From a virus, in IMG/VR virus record IMGVR_UViG_3300032316_000745, positions 1 through 25,348 of that record: 25,348 nt of DNA, one strand, 5' to 3'. Under the pieces are notes generated by a model that saw only the letters and a list, made by a program, of their open reading frames with translations, had not been told where the DNA came from and did no database searches. Positions 1 through 7,127 of this stretch are shown piece by piece (positions within the stretch are counted from its first letter, which is position 1; every line of letters begins with the position of its first letter). Position numbers and translations under genes: made by a program.

Positions 1-972
1 GACTATGCCAAGGGTAACAAACGTTTCTCTGGTATTATGAAAGCAACCAGAAAACAATTCGATAATGATGCTAAAAAAATTAACGAATTAAAAAATCAAA
101 ACGATAATATGGAACTAGATGACCGTATTACACGTGAAGATTTGCGTAAATGGTTCAGTAAAACTGATCCTGAAGGTGATTGGAAAAGAATCAACTCAAA
201 AGGTGAAGTTGCGGGTCCTTGCGCCAGAGAGCCAGGCGAGCCTAAACCAAAATGCATGTCAAAAGAGAAACGTGCAGAGTTGAGTAAAAGTGAACGTGCT
301 GCCGCAGTAGCAACTAAACGTAAACATGATCCAGTTGCTGACAGAGCCGGAAAAGGCGGTAAACCCGTCAATGTTTCGAACTATGGAAAAGGTAAACTGA
401 GTGAAGACGAAGTTGATGAAGCATGTTGGGACACTCACAAAAAAGTTGGCATGAAAATGAAGGGTGGCAAGATGGTTCCGGATTGCAGACCTAAAAATGA
501 AGAAGTGGAACAAATGAACGAAAAAAATAGTCCAACAAATCCTTCACTTTGGTCTAGAGCAAAATCTCTGGCACGTTCCAAGTTTGATGTTTATCCTTCT
601 GCATATGCAAACGGTTGGGCATCTAAATGGTATAAGTCAAAAGGTGGTGGTTGGAAATCTGTCAAAGAAGATGTTGTGCAAGAGGGTATCGGTGGCATCG
701 AAGATTCTCCAATGTCAGCTACAAACTCAGTAAAAGCAATGGAATCCGAACACCGTAAAAAGAACATGAAATCAGCACGTATCATTAAATCCATCTATAA
801 AAAGAAGGGTAAAAATGAAAGCATGTATGATTGGGAAAAAACTGATAAGGGTGGTAAATTACCCACAGCCAAAATCACATTACAGGGTGGCACTACTATG
901 ACAGGAAAGCCACGTGACACCGTTGAAATCGAGCCTGTTCTTAAGACCAGACCCAATTCACAGAAACAATAA
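1..972 (+). CDS. DUF5872-like phage protein, 5' end outside window
   Basis: The reading frame is open from base 1, so the true start lies upstream; the first in-window ATG is at 37. The protein is basic and lysine-rich. From that ATG, residues about 50-115 hold a Cys-containing block (GPCAREPGEPKPKC, then KRKHDP..ADR.GK) of a kind I recall from phage and giant-virus proteins. Residues about 140-150 carry a KVGMKMKGGKMVPDC motif. Residues about 168-208 (PSLWSRAK, KFDVYPSAYANGWA, KWYKSKGGGW) match my recollection of the DUF5872 domain. The tail is charged. No enzymatic motif is visible. The gene sits just upstream of a structural gene, so a virion or head-related role is possible but unproven. 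The domain naming is from memory. Confidence 0.75.
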   Translation, partial: DYAKGNKRFSGIMKATRKQFDNDAKKINELKNQNDNMELDDRITREDLRKWFSKTDPEGDWKRINSKGEVAGPCAREPGEPKPKCMSKEKRAELSKSERAAAVATKRKHDPVADRAGKGGKPVNVSNYGKGKLSEDEVDEACWDTHKKVGMKMKGGKMVPDCRPKNEEVEQMNEKNSPTNPSLWSRAKSLARSKFDVYPSAYANGWASKWYKSKGGGWKSVKEDVVQEGIGGIEDSPMSATNSVKAMESEHRKKNMKSARIIKSIYKKKGKNESMYDWEKTDKGGKLPTAKITLQGGTTMTGKPRDTVEIEPVLKTRPNSQKQ

Positions 973-975
973 ATA
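968..975 (+). promoter_or_regulatory. T4-type late promoter motif (AATAAATA)
   Basis: The ATAAATA core at 969-975 matches the late-promoter -10 of T4 (TATAAATA) and the NATAAATA version reported in T4-like cyanophages. It overlaps the stop codon of the upstream gene and lies 33 bases before the structural gene at 1008. There is no -35, as expected for gp55-type late sigma promoters. A 7-base motif in AT-rich DNA can arise by chance; the position supports it. Confidence 0.5.
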
Positions 976-1007
976 GTAAATAGAATTCTTTCAAGGAGAA
1001 ATTAAAA

Positions 1008-1556
1008 ATGTCAACAGCTTTCTGGACAATGACCGATGCAAACACCGGCGTACCAATTTATGCAGGCACCGCTTTAAACTTAGCACCAACACGTGCAAAT
1101 GCTAACGTAATTTTTGCTAACGCTAACGTAGCACAAGCATTTTCTGAGGCAGTTGGTGTTTACGGTGTCGATACACAAGAAGCATCGAACACACAAGTAA
1201 CACCTGCCGCAACAAAGATGGCACATGCTGGCTGGGTTCAAAGAACTGCCGGTATGGGTCCTGTTCTTTCTATCAGTGCAAACGCTGGCGCTTTTGGAAC
1301 AAACAGTTTCGTAACATTCTCTGGTGGTGGTACGGGTAACACCTCTGCTAACGCAACAGTAGCCGTAAATACCAATGGTTCGATTCGAGCCATCACTATC
1401 AATACTGCTGGCTTATATCTGACTACACCTACAGCAGTTCCTGTTTCTGGAAATGCCGCATTCACTGTAACAATGGGTGGTCGTGCTAATCGTACACAAT
1501 ATGAAACATTGGTTGCAGCCGGAAGTATGACCGGTAACGGCGCAGTTATTATTTAA
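1008..1556 (+). CDS. Putative virion structural/decoration protein
   Basis: 182 residues, rich in Ala, Asn, Gly, Thr and Ser, with almost no charged patches: a composition typical of beta-rich capsid decoration or fibre proteins. A strong ribosome site (AAGGAG at 994-999) precedes the ATG. Residues about 72-84 (AHAGWVQRTAGMG) and 157-175 (GGRANRTQYETLVAAGSM) resemble two halves of a continuous motif I recall from structural proteins of T4-like cyanophages. Between them sits a Ser/Thr/Gly-rich block containing NTAGLYLTTP that looks like an inserted beta-domain. The gene has its own late-promoter motif and terminator, which suggests abundant monocistronic expression. The exact structural role cannot be assigned. 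Confidence 0.7.
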   Translation: MSTAFWTMTDANTGVPIYAGTALNLAPTRANANVIFANANVAQAFSEAVGVYGVDTQEASNTQVTPAATKMAHAGWVQRTAGMGPVLSISANAGAFGTNSFVTFSGGGTGNTSANATVAVNTNGSIRAITINTAGLYLTTPTAVPVSGNAAFTVTMGGRANRTQYETLVAAGSMTGNGAVII

Positions 1557-1560
1557 TATT

Positions 1561-1583
1561 TGGGTGGCGTAAGTCACCCATTT
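1561..1583 (+). terminator. Hairpin terminator with GUAA tetraloop
   Basis: TGGGTGGC (1561-1568) pairs with GTCACCCA (1573-1580) through one G-U pair, closing a GTAA loop of the stable GNRA class. A short TTTAT follows. It starts 5 bases after the structural gene's stop and would end that transcript or protect its 3' end. The U tract is weak, so read-through into the next gene is likely. Confidence 0.6.
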
Positions 1584-1589
1584 ATCATT

Positions 1590-1976
1590 ATGATCGATGA
1601 TTTGACCGAAGATAATTTTATGATGTATGCCATGAAGTCATATAATTCGCCACATTATGTCATGAGTGAATTTGAGGGAGATTTGAAACGCACGAAATAT
1701 CTAAAAAGGCTTTTCAGGCGTTACAAAATTACAAAGTCCCTTAAAGAACGTTTAATATTAAATCATTTGATCTTACTTTATAATGTATTTGGTGCAGAAC
1801 CAGCAACACGGATATTGTTCTTTAGAATTGATGAAGTAGACTATGATGTTCTAAAAACATTTTTAATTTATCTAAATTATATGCCAGATTCAATCAAAGG
1901 TATAAACGGAAAAGATATAATTTCTTCCGATATACTTGTAGATATGAATGTGGCTGAAATACTAAGAAAGATATGA
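1590..1976 (+). CDS. Conserved T4-like phage protein (DUF7207-like), unknown function
   Basis: 128 residues from the ATG at 1590. The same frame is open further upstream from a TTG at 1560, but that start would lie inside the terminator hairpin. The sequence has alternating basic and hydrophobic helical stretches (DLKRTKYLKRLFRRYK, KERLILNHLILLYNVFG) and a conserved-looking end (GKDIISSDILVDMN). I recall close relatives in T4-like cyanophages annotated as conserved hypothetical, possibly DUF7207; the number is from memory. No catalytic motif is visible. There is no clear Shine-Dalgarno, so translation may depend on read-through. It overlaps the next start by 4 bases (ATGA). Confidence 0.75.
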   Translation: MIDDLTEDNFMMYAMKSYNSPHYVMSEFEGDLKRTKYLKRLFRRYKITKSLKERLILNHLILLYNVFGAEPATRILFFRIDEVDYDVLKTFLIYLNYMPDSIKGINGKDIISSDILVDMNVAEILRKI

Positions 1977-2161
1977 AAACATTCAAACAATTCATGTTGG
2001 AGGACGGTGCCGTTGGTGGATCGACTGGACCATCAAATGTAGTCTCCACGGGCGCCATTGCCGGCACGGGTGAAAAGGGTGGAGAACCTGGTGTGAATTT
2101 GAAAAAGAAAAGGCGTGTCGTGATGGCACCAACATTTACACGTAAGACGCCAAAGATGTAA
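1973..2161 (+). CDS. Small basic protein with capsid-targeting-like N-terminus
   Basis: 62 residues. The first ten, MKTFKQFMLE, closely resemble the capsid-targeting sequence of T4 internal head proteins (MKTYQEFIAE). In T4 that peptide directs proteins into the prohead and is cut off after the Glu by the gp21 protease. Here DGAVGG follows the Glu. The middle is Gly/Ser/Thr-rich and disordered-looking. The C-terminus (KKKRRVV, TRKTPKM) is strongly basic, as in DNA-associated internal proteins. The start overlaps the preceding stop as ATGA. The internal-head-protein role is inferred from this peptide. Alternatively it may be a short conserved phage protein in which MKTFKQF has another role. 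Confidence 0.7.
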   Translation: MKTFKQFMLEDGAVGGSTGPSNVVSTGAIAGTGEKGGEPGVNLKKKRRVVMAPTFTRKTPKM

Positions 2162-2162
2162 A

Positions 2163-2615
2163 ATGTGGATACTTAAGTGGTTACCTTTCTGGTTTTTTTA
2201 TGCCATACTTGGTATAGGTCTTATTGGCCTTGCTGTGACCTACTTGTTAAAATTTATTCCACTTCCAGCAATCTACATCTATAAAACTCCAATACAGTTA
2301 GTTTCAATTGCACTCATAGTGTTGGGTACATACATGTCCGGTGCCATTTCAAATGAAGAAGCATGGTTGGCCAGAGTAAAAGAACTCGAAGTAAAAGTTG
2401 AAGCGGCTCAAGTTGAATCAGTCAAAGAAAACGTAAAGATAGAAACAAAATTTGTCACAAAGACTCAAATTGTCAAAGAACGTGGCCAGAATATTATTCA
2501 ATACGTTGACAAAGAAATTGTAAAATACGACACAAAGTTTTTACCTGGCGGTGAGTGTGAAATTCCAAAAGAATTCATATATGCACACAACAAAGCGTCA
2601 GAGGCACCAAAATGA
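2163..2615 (+). CDS. Putative inner-membrane spanin (Rz-like)
   Basis: 150 residues. Two hydrophobic segments (about 9-31 and 41-61) are followed by a long charged helix (about 63-115) with coiled-coil character, and a periplasmic end containing one Cys (GGECEIPKEF). A membrane anchor plus a periplasmic coiled coil, followed by a short overlapping lipoprotein gene, is the layout of two-component spanins, which fuse inner and outer membranes at the last step of lysis. Classical Rz has one membrane segment, so two is a variation. The stop overlaps the next start as ATGA. The assignment rests on architecture and context, not on sequence identity. Confidence 0.7.
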   Translation: MWILKWLPFWFFYAILGIGLIGLAVTYLLKFIPLPAIYIYKTPIQLVSIALIVLGTYMSGAISNEEAWLARVKELEVKVEAAQVESVKENVKIETKFVTKTQIVKERGQNIIQYVDKEIVKYDTKFLPGGECEIPKEFIYAHNKASEAPK

Positions 2616-2875
2616 AATATTTAACTATTCTATTTGTTGCACTGCTTACTGGTTGTTCCACTACAGTTCCCGTTGTTGCAAAGTTTCCTGAAGTACCTCA
2701 GCATTTATTAGTGAAATGTCCACAATTAAATAAGTTGAATGATGATGCTAAACTCAGTGATGTTTCGAAAACCATTACATCAAACTATACTGAATATTAT
2801 ACATGTGCTGTGAAAAATGATGCATGGATTGAATGGTATCAAATACAAAAGAAAATTTTCGAAGGATTAAAATAA
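2612..2875 (+). CDS. Putative outer-membrane lipoprotein spanin (Rz1-like)
   Basis: 87 residues starting with a short lipoprotein signal: a hydrophobic stretch ending in the lipobox LLTGC, with the lipid-modified Cys at position 15. The mature part contains KFPEVPQHLLVKCPQL and a second and third Cys, then a helical end. A small lipoprotein encoded immediately after, and overlapping, a coiled-coil membrane protein and upstream of an endolysin is the o-spanin position. It is longer than lambda Rz1 and lacks its extreme proline richness. It would be translationally coupled to the i-spanin gene. Confidence 0.72.
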   Translation: MKYLTILFVALLTGCSTTVPVVAKFPEVPQHLLVKCPQLNKLNDDAKLSDVSKTITSNYTEYYTCAVKNDAWIEWYQIQKKIFEGLK

Positions 2876-3501
2876 TGGAATTAACAAAAGATCAACTGAA
2901 AAAACTTCTTCCGAAGAATCCATATATTGATAACTGGCATTCTGCGCTATCACAGTTATTTCCAGATTACAATATCAACACACCACAACGTATTGCGGCT
3001 TTTGTCGCACAATGTGCCCATGAGTCCGGTAACTTCATGGTGCTCAAAGAAAATCTGAATTATCGTGCGCCAACTCTACGTAAGATTTTTCCGAAGTATT
3101 TTCCAACTGACGCCATGGCCAGTGAGTATGCTAGTAAACCAAACAAGCAAGAAGCTATTGCCAATCTAGTGTATGCAAATCGTATGGGAAATGGACCTCC
3201 AGAATCTGGTGATGGCTGGCGTTATGCTGGCAAGGGTTTGATTCAATTGACAGGCAAAAGCAACTATACATGGTTTGCGGAATCTCTACAAATTTCTGTT
3301 GAAGATGCCTCTGAATATTTGTTGACTTTTGAAGGTGCGGCACAATCTGCTTGCTGGTTCTGGGAAACAAACAATTTGAACCAATGGGCAGACAAGGGTG
3401 ATATCGTCACACTTACAAAACGTATTAACGGTGGTACAATTGGTCTTGAGGACCGCATCAAGCACTATGAACATGCACTCCATGTTTTAGGAGCACACTG
3501 A
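2875..3501 (+). CDS. Endolysin, GH19 (chitinase-like) muramidase family
   Basis: 208 residues from the ATG at 2875, which shares one base with the preceding stop and has GAAGGA upstream. The N-terminal half carries the GH19 signature QCAHESGNF, with the probable general acid Glu50, followed by the second acidic residue in LKENLNYRA (Glu59). YRGKGLIQLTG-like residues (YAGKGLIQLTGKSNY, about 122-136) form the substrate-binding core, and RINGG lies near the C-terminus. Phage GH19 enzymes cleave the glycan strands of peptidoglycan at lysis. There is no signal peptide, so export would depend on a holin. The neighbouring spanins and membrane proteins fit a lysis cassette. Confidence 0.92.
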   Translation: MELTKDQLKKLLPKNPYIDNWHSALSQLFPDYNINTPQRIAAFVAQCAHESGNFMVLKENLNYRAPTLRKIFPKYFPTDAMASEYASKPNKQEAIANLVYANRMGNGPPESGDGWRYAGKGLIQLTGKSNYTWFAESLQISVEDASEYLLTFEGAAQSACWFWETNNLNQWADKGDIVTLTKRINGGTIGLEDRIKHYEHALHVLGAH

Positions 3502-3803
3502 TGAACGATAAAAAAATGTTTAAATGGTTAGCACTTCTTGTTGTACTACCGCTTACACTAGCTATTTTTGGTGGTGATAGATTCCGTTATCCATGTCAAG
3601 ACCCAGAAAATTGGGAAAAACCAATTTGTCAAAAACCGGCTTGTGATGTAACACGAACCTGTATCGAACATGTGTTCAAAGGTCAACGTGATCCTAGATT
3701 AGGTCCTCCGGAAGAACCGCAAAACATATTGGCTAAACAACAATTAAATATGGTAACACCAAGTTGCCAACAAGTACAACAAGGAGCAAATTGTGGAAAA
3801 TAA
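3501..3803 (+). CDS. Small secreted or membrane-anchored Cys-rich protein
   Basis: 100 residues. An N-terminal hydrophobic segment (about 7-23) follows a basic start (MNDKKMFK) and could be a signal anchor. The rest is predicted periplasmic and holds six Cys (YPCQDP, PICQKPACD, RTCIEH, PSCQQ, NCGK), which suggests disulfides. No known motif is recognised. It lies inside the lysis block, with a start overlapping the endolysin stop, so a role in lysis timing or envelope access is possible but unproven. Confidence 0.65.
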   Translation: MNDKKMFKWLALLVVLPLTLAIFGGDRFRYPCQDPENWEKPICQKPACDVTRTCIEHVFKGQRDPRLGPPEEPQNILAKQQLNMVTPSCQQVQQGANCGK

Positions 3804-4278
3804 TAACTTAATGTACACAGAAGAACAGTTGATGGCTCGACTGAAGTTCTTCATTGGTGTATGCTTATCTCTAACATTGACAGGTATTGTTTTTGTTGTT
3901 CTTTATTCTTTAATATTTGTTACACAACCACTCAATGCAATCTCCCCAATCGACCAAAAGTTTTTTGAGTTGATTGTGCCTATTGCTACATTCTTAACTG
4001 GTACATTATCAGGTATTATGTTAGCCGGTGGATCAAAAGAAGAAAATGAAGCTAAACTAGCATTGATGAAACAAGCACAAGATAATGCTAATTCAGCCGC
4101 TAAGAATACTGTTGAGTTTGTTAAAACACAGAGTGAACCTGTTAAATCATCTGGTAGTATGAAAATGGAACCAGCATTTAATGCTTTCAATGTTGATGCG
4201 CCTATGCCAACCGGTCAAGTTATTATGGGTTACGGTGGTAAGCCAGCGCCTGCGCCAGCACCACAGCCGGAGCTATGA
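3793..4278 (+). CDS. Two-TM membrane protein with disordered tail
   Basis: 161 residues from a GTG start chosen because AAGGAG at 3781-3786 lies six bases upstream; the next ATG (3811) has no ribosome site. Hydrophobic segments span roughly residues 17-42 and 58-79. A charged helix follows (KEENEAKLALMKQAQDNAN), then a Pro/Ala/Gly/Met-rich tail ending in a PAPAPAPQP run. Two membrane segments inside a lysis cassette make it one of the holin or antiholin candidates, but the long cytoplasmic-type tail is unusual for either. It overlaps both neighbouring genes. Confidence 0.65.
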   Translation: MENNNLMYTEEQLMARLKFFIGVCLSLTLTGIVFVVLYSLIFVTQPLNAISPIDQKFFELIVPIATFLTGTLSGIMLAGGSKEENEAKLALMKQAQDNANSAAKNTVEFVKTQSEPVKSSGSMKMEPAFNAFNVDAPMPTGQVIMGYGGKPAPAPAPQPEL

Positions 4279-4520
4279 TGCTAAAAGGGATGCTAGACGA
4301 TTCACACAATAAATCTCTTAGCAGTAAGAGAGTTGTGACTTTTCTAGCATTTATGTTATGTGGTATCGCATTCATTGCTAATTTGTTTTGGAACTATGAA
4401 GTCGAACCACATATGTTCGAAGGTATGATATACCTCACAATGGCAGGCCTCGGTTTCACAGCATCTGAAAAATTTGCATCTATAAATAAAAATAACCAAA
4501 ATACGGAGAACAATCCATGA
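4275..4520 (+). CDS. Candidate holin, small two-TM protein
   Basis: 81 residues with two hydrophobic segments (about 22-40 and 48-64), a charged N-terminus (LDDSHNKSLSSKR) and a polar Asn-rich tail. This size and topology fit class II holins, which form membrane lesions that release the endolysin. CGGAGCT is placed well for the ATG at 4275, which overlaps the upstream stop. No sequence family is recognised with certainty. The protein encoded at 3793 and the one at 4709 are competing holin candidates. Confidence 0.6.
   Translation: MMLKGMLDDSHNKSLSSKRVVTFLAFMLCGIAFIANLFWNYEVEPHMFEGMIYLTMAGLGFTASEKFASINKNNQNTENNP
4481..4488 (+). promoter_or_regulatory. T4-type late promoter motif (TATAAATA)
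   Basis: An exact copy of the T4 late-promoter -10 TATAAATA lies at the 3' end of the preceding gene, 29 bases upstream of the ATG at 4517, with GGAG close to that start. It would provide extra late transcription for the last two lysis-block genes. It could be a chance match in AT-rich coding DNA. Confidence 0.5.
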
Positions 4521-4705
4521 AAGCACTTATTACTTCTATTATGATGGCACTTGCAATTATGCCAGCATATGCGGATAAAGAACCTGAAACTAAAAAAGTT
4601 TGCGTTGAAGAAAAAGATGCAAAAACAGGTAAAGTAAAAGAGGTCTGCAAGACTATCAAGATTCATAAGAAACTTGAGGGAACAAAAGTTCCAGAAAAGA
4701 AATAA
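4517..4705 (+). CDS. Small secreted basic protein
   Basis: 62 residues. A clear signal peptide (MKALITSIMMALAIMPAYA, cleavage after AYA) precedes a 43-residue, lysine-rich, hydrophilic mature part with two Cys (KKVCVEE, KEVCKTI) that could form a disulfide in the periplasm. The ribosome site GGAG is at 4505-4508. No family is recognised. Its place among lysis genes suggests a periplasmic role at lysis or in superinfection control, but this is context only. Confidence 0.65.
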   Translation: MKALITSIMMALAIMPAYADKEPETKKVCVEEKDAKTGKVKEVCKTIKIHKKLEGTKVPEKK

Positions 4706-4708
4706 ATC

Positions 4709-5011
4709 ATGGCTACTACCGTAGAACGAATTGGTATCGTTGAAACAAAGGTTGAAAATCTCAACGGGAAAATTGATGAACTAAAAGTGGATGTGAAAGA
4801 CATGCACGATTGTCTCGATAAAACCCGTGATGACCTAAAGGGCGATCTCGAAAAGATGTATGGTGCTTCATGTGAGCAACATGCCGCTTTGGCCAAGGAC
4901 ATTTCAGAACTGAAAAATCTGAAAGAAAAGTGGACGTATATGATTGCCGGTGGCATCGCTGTTGGTGGCTGGATTGCAGGACATTCGGAAAAACTTCTTT
5001 CACTTTTTTAA
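4709..5011 (+). CDS. Coiled-coil protein with C-terminal TM (XhlA-like architecture)
   Basis: 100 residues. Residues about 1-72 form a heptad-like charged helix (VERIGIVETKVENLNGKIDELK...), and residues about 76-92 are a Gly-rich hydrophobic segment (MIAGGIAVGGWIAG) with a short tail. An N-terminal coiled coil followed by one membrane span resembles the XhlA family, which assists holins in some phages. Sequence identity to XhlA cannot be judged here. It is the last gene of the lysis block; a sigma70-type promoter for the replication genes follows. Confidence 0.6.
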   Translation: MATTVERIGIVETKVENLNGKIDELKVDVKDMHDCLDKTRDDLKGDLEKMYGASCEQHAALAKDISELKNLKEKWTYMIAGGIAVGGWIAGHSEKLLSLF

Positions 5012-5031
5012 AATAATTACCATAACTGGTC

Positions 5032-5060
5032 TTGCACTCCAGATAAAAATGTGCTATAAT
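5032..5060 (+). promoter_or_regulatory. Sigma70-type promoter before the primase gene
   Basis: TTGCAC (5032-5037), a 17-base spacer and TATAAT (5055-5060), with an extended -10 TG (gTGcTATAAT). Transcription would begin near 5067 and give a leader of about 23 bases. The leader lacks a recognisable Shine-Dalgarno before the ATG at 5090. It separates the late lysis block from the replication and nucleotide genes. Confidence 0.75.
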
Positions 5061-5089
5061 GACAGAACTATTCATTATGATACGTTGTT

Positions 5090-6112
5090 ATGTCCGTTTT
5101 TATTGACCGAAAATATCTCAAACTCCTCTCACCAAAATTAAACAGGTTTACCCAAAAAAAGGAAGACCTGTTTAATTTCCGGTGTCCGTTCTGTGGCGAC
5201 TCACAGAAACATCTCCATAAAGCACGTGGTTACGTCTACCGCAAAAAGAACGACTACTTCTATAAGTGTCAAAACTGTGGTGTGGGTCATACCATGTATA
5301 ACTTTATCAATCTACTTGATGCAAACATGGTCAAAGAATATGCCATGGAACGTTATACGAATGGTGAGACTGGAAATCAAAACTATCCGAAGCCTGAAAA
5401 GCAGGAATTGAAGTTTGAAACACCAGTGTTCAAGAAACGGAAAGAAATCAATTTACCGAAGATTATTGACCTCCCGATGGATCACTATGCCGCAAAGTAT
5501 TGCATAGGACGAAAAATTCCAGAGGCTACATATAATACACTATATTATGCACATGACTTCAAAGACTTTATTGATGAGTTGATTCCCGATCATGGTAAAG
5601 AATTGAAGGAAGATGATCCTAGACTTATTATACCCTTTTACGATACTGACGGCACATTATTGGCTGTTCAAGGTCGTTCACTCCGTGATTCGAAGATACG
5701 CTATATCACAATTAAATTAGCCGAAGAAAGTATAAAAATATTTGGTCTTGATAGGATAAACAAAGAAGAAAAATCTTATGTCACAGAAGGTCCGATAGAT
5801 TCCCTTTTTCTTCCTAATGCCGTTGCTACTGCCGATGCTAACTTAGCAAATGCAGTGAATTATATACCAAGAGATAAATTGGTTCTGGTTTTTGATAATG
5901 AACCTAGAAATAAAGATATTTGTAAATTAATGGACAAAGCAATTGAAAATCACTTTGCAATTTGTATTTGGCCGGAGATGATGCAAGAAAAAGATATTAA
6001 CGATATGATTTTGTCTGGTTTTACCAGTGATGAGATTGTTGATATTATAGACAAAAACACCTTTGTGAATTTGAGGGCAAAGATGGAATTTATTCAATGG
6101 AAGAAAGTATGA
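5090..6112 (+). CDS. DNA primase, T4 gp61 type
   Basis: 340 residues, close to T4 gp61. An N-terminal zinc ribbon is formed by CPFC (32-35) and CQNC (60-63), which reads the priming site on the lagging strand. The TOPRIM catalytic core includes EGPIDSLF (Glu233) and the metal-binding VFDNEPRN (Asp269), followed by KDIND near the C-terminus. The enzyme makes RNA primers and would act with a gp41-type helicase, not present in this window. It has its own promoter, no clear ribosome site, and ends in an ATGA overlap with thyX. Confidence 0.9.
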   Translation: MSVFIDRKYLKLLSPKLNRFTQKKEDLFNFRCPFCGDSQKHLHKARGYVYRKKNDYFYKCQNCGVGHTMYNFINLLDANMVKEYAMERYTNGETGNQNYPKPEKQELKFETPVFKKRKEINLPKIIDLPMDHYAAKYCIGRKIPEATYNTLYYAHDFKDFIDELIPDHGKELKEDDPRLIIPFYDTDGTLLAVQGRSLRDSKIRYITIKLAEESIKIFGLDRINKEEKSYVTEGPIDSLFLPNAVATADANLANAVNYIPRDKLVLVFDNEPRNKDICKLMDKAIENHFAICIWPEMMQEKDINDMILSGFTSDEIVDIIDKNTFVNLRAKMEFIQWKKV

Positions 6113-6777
6113 ACGTAAAATTAATTAATTATTCACAAAGTCCCGATGGTATGAATTTATTGGAACAAGTTGCATTTGCCGCACGTGTTTCAAATCCATC
6201 GAATCAAAACAATTCCGAGACTGCGGAGAAGTTGGTGCGCTATCTAATTAAGCACCAGCATTGGTCGCCATTGGAGATGGTCTCCGTGTGCATGGAGATC
6301 GAAACCACACGTGACATTGCACGACAGATTCTCCGTCACCGTTCATTTGCATTCCAAGAATTTTCACAACGGTACGCACGTGCAGACGACCTAGGCTTTG
6401 AACTACGTGAAGCAAGATTACAAGACACAAAGAATCGGCAAAATTCAATTGAAATGAATATTGCCAATGACACCCACCGCCAAGTTGCATATCAGTGGGA
6501 AAATTTGCAAAATGATTTGTTGAAGCGTACAAAAGATGTTTACACATGGGCTTTAGAAAAAGGTATCGCCAAAGAACAAGCACGTGCCGTATTGCCAGAA
6601 GGTAATACAAAATCACGTATGTACATGAACGGAACTCTTCGTTCTTGGGTACACTATATACAACTCCGCTCGGGTAACGGAACACAAAAAGAACACCGCG
6701 ATGTTGCAGTAGCATGTGCAAATGCAATTGAACCAATTTTCCCAATGATTAAGGAGTATATCGATGGACAGTCGTAA
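6109..6777 (+). CDS. thyX: Flavin-dependent thymidylate synthase
   Basis: 222 residues from the ATG at 6109, which overlaps the primase stop (ATGA); an ATG at 6097 lies inside the primase. The ThyX signature RHR-x7-S is present as RHRSFAFQEFSQRYA (RHR 76-78, Ser86), together with an upstream HWSPLEM and a C-terminal RSWVHYIQLR region that contributes to the active site. The enzyme makes dTMP from dUMP using FAD, NADPH and methylene-tetrahydrofolate, supplying thymidine for phage DNA. It is clustered with MazG-like and ribonucleotide reductase genes. Confidence 0.95.
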   Translation: MNVKLINYSQSPDGMNLLEQVAFAARVSNPSNQNNSETAEKLVRYLIKHQHWSPLEMVSVCMEIETTRDIARQILRHRSFAFQEFSQRYARADDLGFELREARLQDTKNRQNSIEMNIANDTHRQVAYQWENLQNDLLKRTKDVYTWALEKGIAKEQARAVLPEGNTKSRMYMNGTLRSWVHYIQLRSGNGTQKEHRDVAVACANAIEPIFPMIKEYIDGQS

Positions 6778-7123
6778 TGATGTAAAAACATTTATGGATG
6801 CATGTGACCAAAAAGAAGTTGATTATGGTTCACAAGCAAATCTATATGTCGATTTAATCCTTGAAGAATTCAAAGAATTGATGGTTGCATTTGGTAATAG
6901 AGACATTGTTGAAATTGCTGATGCATGTGCAGATTTAAAATGGGTGATTGAGGGACTTGAACATACATTACAGATTCCACAACAAGAAGTTTGGGATGAA
7001 GTGTCCAGAAGCAACCTAAGTAAAATCTCCTCGACAGGAAAAGTTATTAAACGTGAAGATGGAAAAGTATTGAAGCCCGAAGGCTGGACACCACCGAACA
7101 TTAAAGAAATTATAAAAGGTTAA
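6764..7123 (+). CDS. MazG-like nucleotide pyrophosphohydrolase
   Basis: 119 residues, all-alpha. The signature of the MazG/HisE-type superfamily is visible: EEFKEL (about 35-40), and EIADACADLKWVIEG (about 51-65), whose acidic residues would bind Mg. The C-terminal half (SNLSKISSTGK, REDGKVLKPEGW) matches phage single-domain members. These enzymes hydrolyse NTPs or dNTPs to monophosphates; in phages they are suggested to clean the nucleotide pool or lower host ppGpp. A strong AAGGAG (6751-6756) precedes the start, and the gene overlaps thyX by 14 bases. Substrate cannot be predicted. Confidence 0.85.
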   Translation: MDSRNDVKTFMDACDQKEVDYGSQANLYVDLILEEFKELMVAFGNRDIVEIADACADLKWVIEGLEHTLQIPQQEVWDEVSRSNLSKISSTGKVIKREDGKVLKPEGWTPPNIKEIIKG

Positions 7124-7127
7124 AACT

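Noticed and set aside
4211-4224. Near-copy of the 14-base promoter element (CCGGTCAAGTTATT)
   Set aside because: It lies within coding sequence, has one inserted T, and no promoter follows.
6248-6745. 165-codon open frame on the minus strand
   Set aside because: It is antisense to thyX, whose catalytic motifs are intact; composition (His, Leu, Cys-rich) is typical of a shadow frame.
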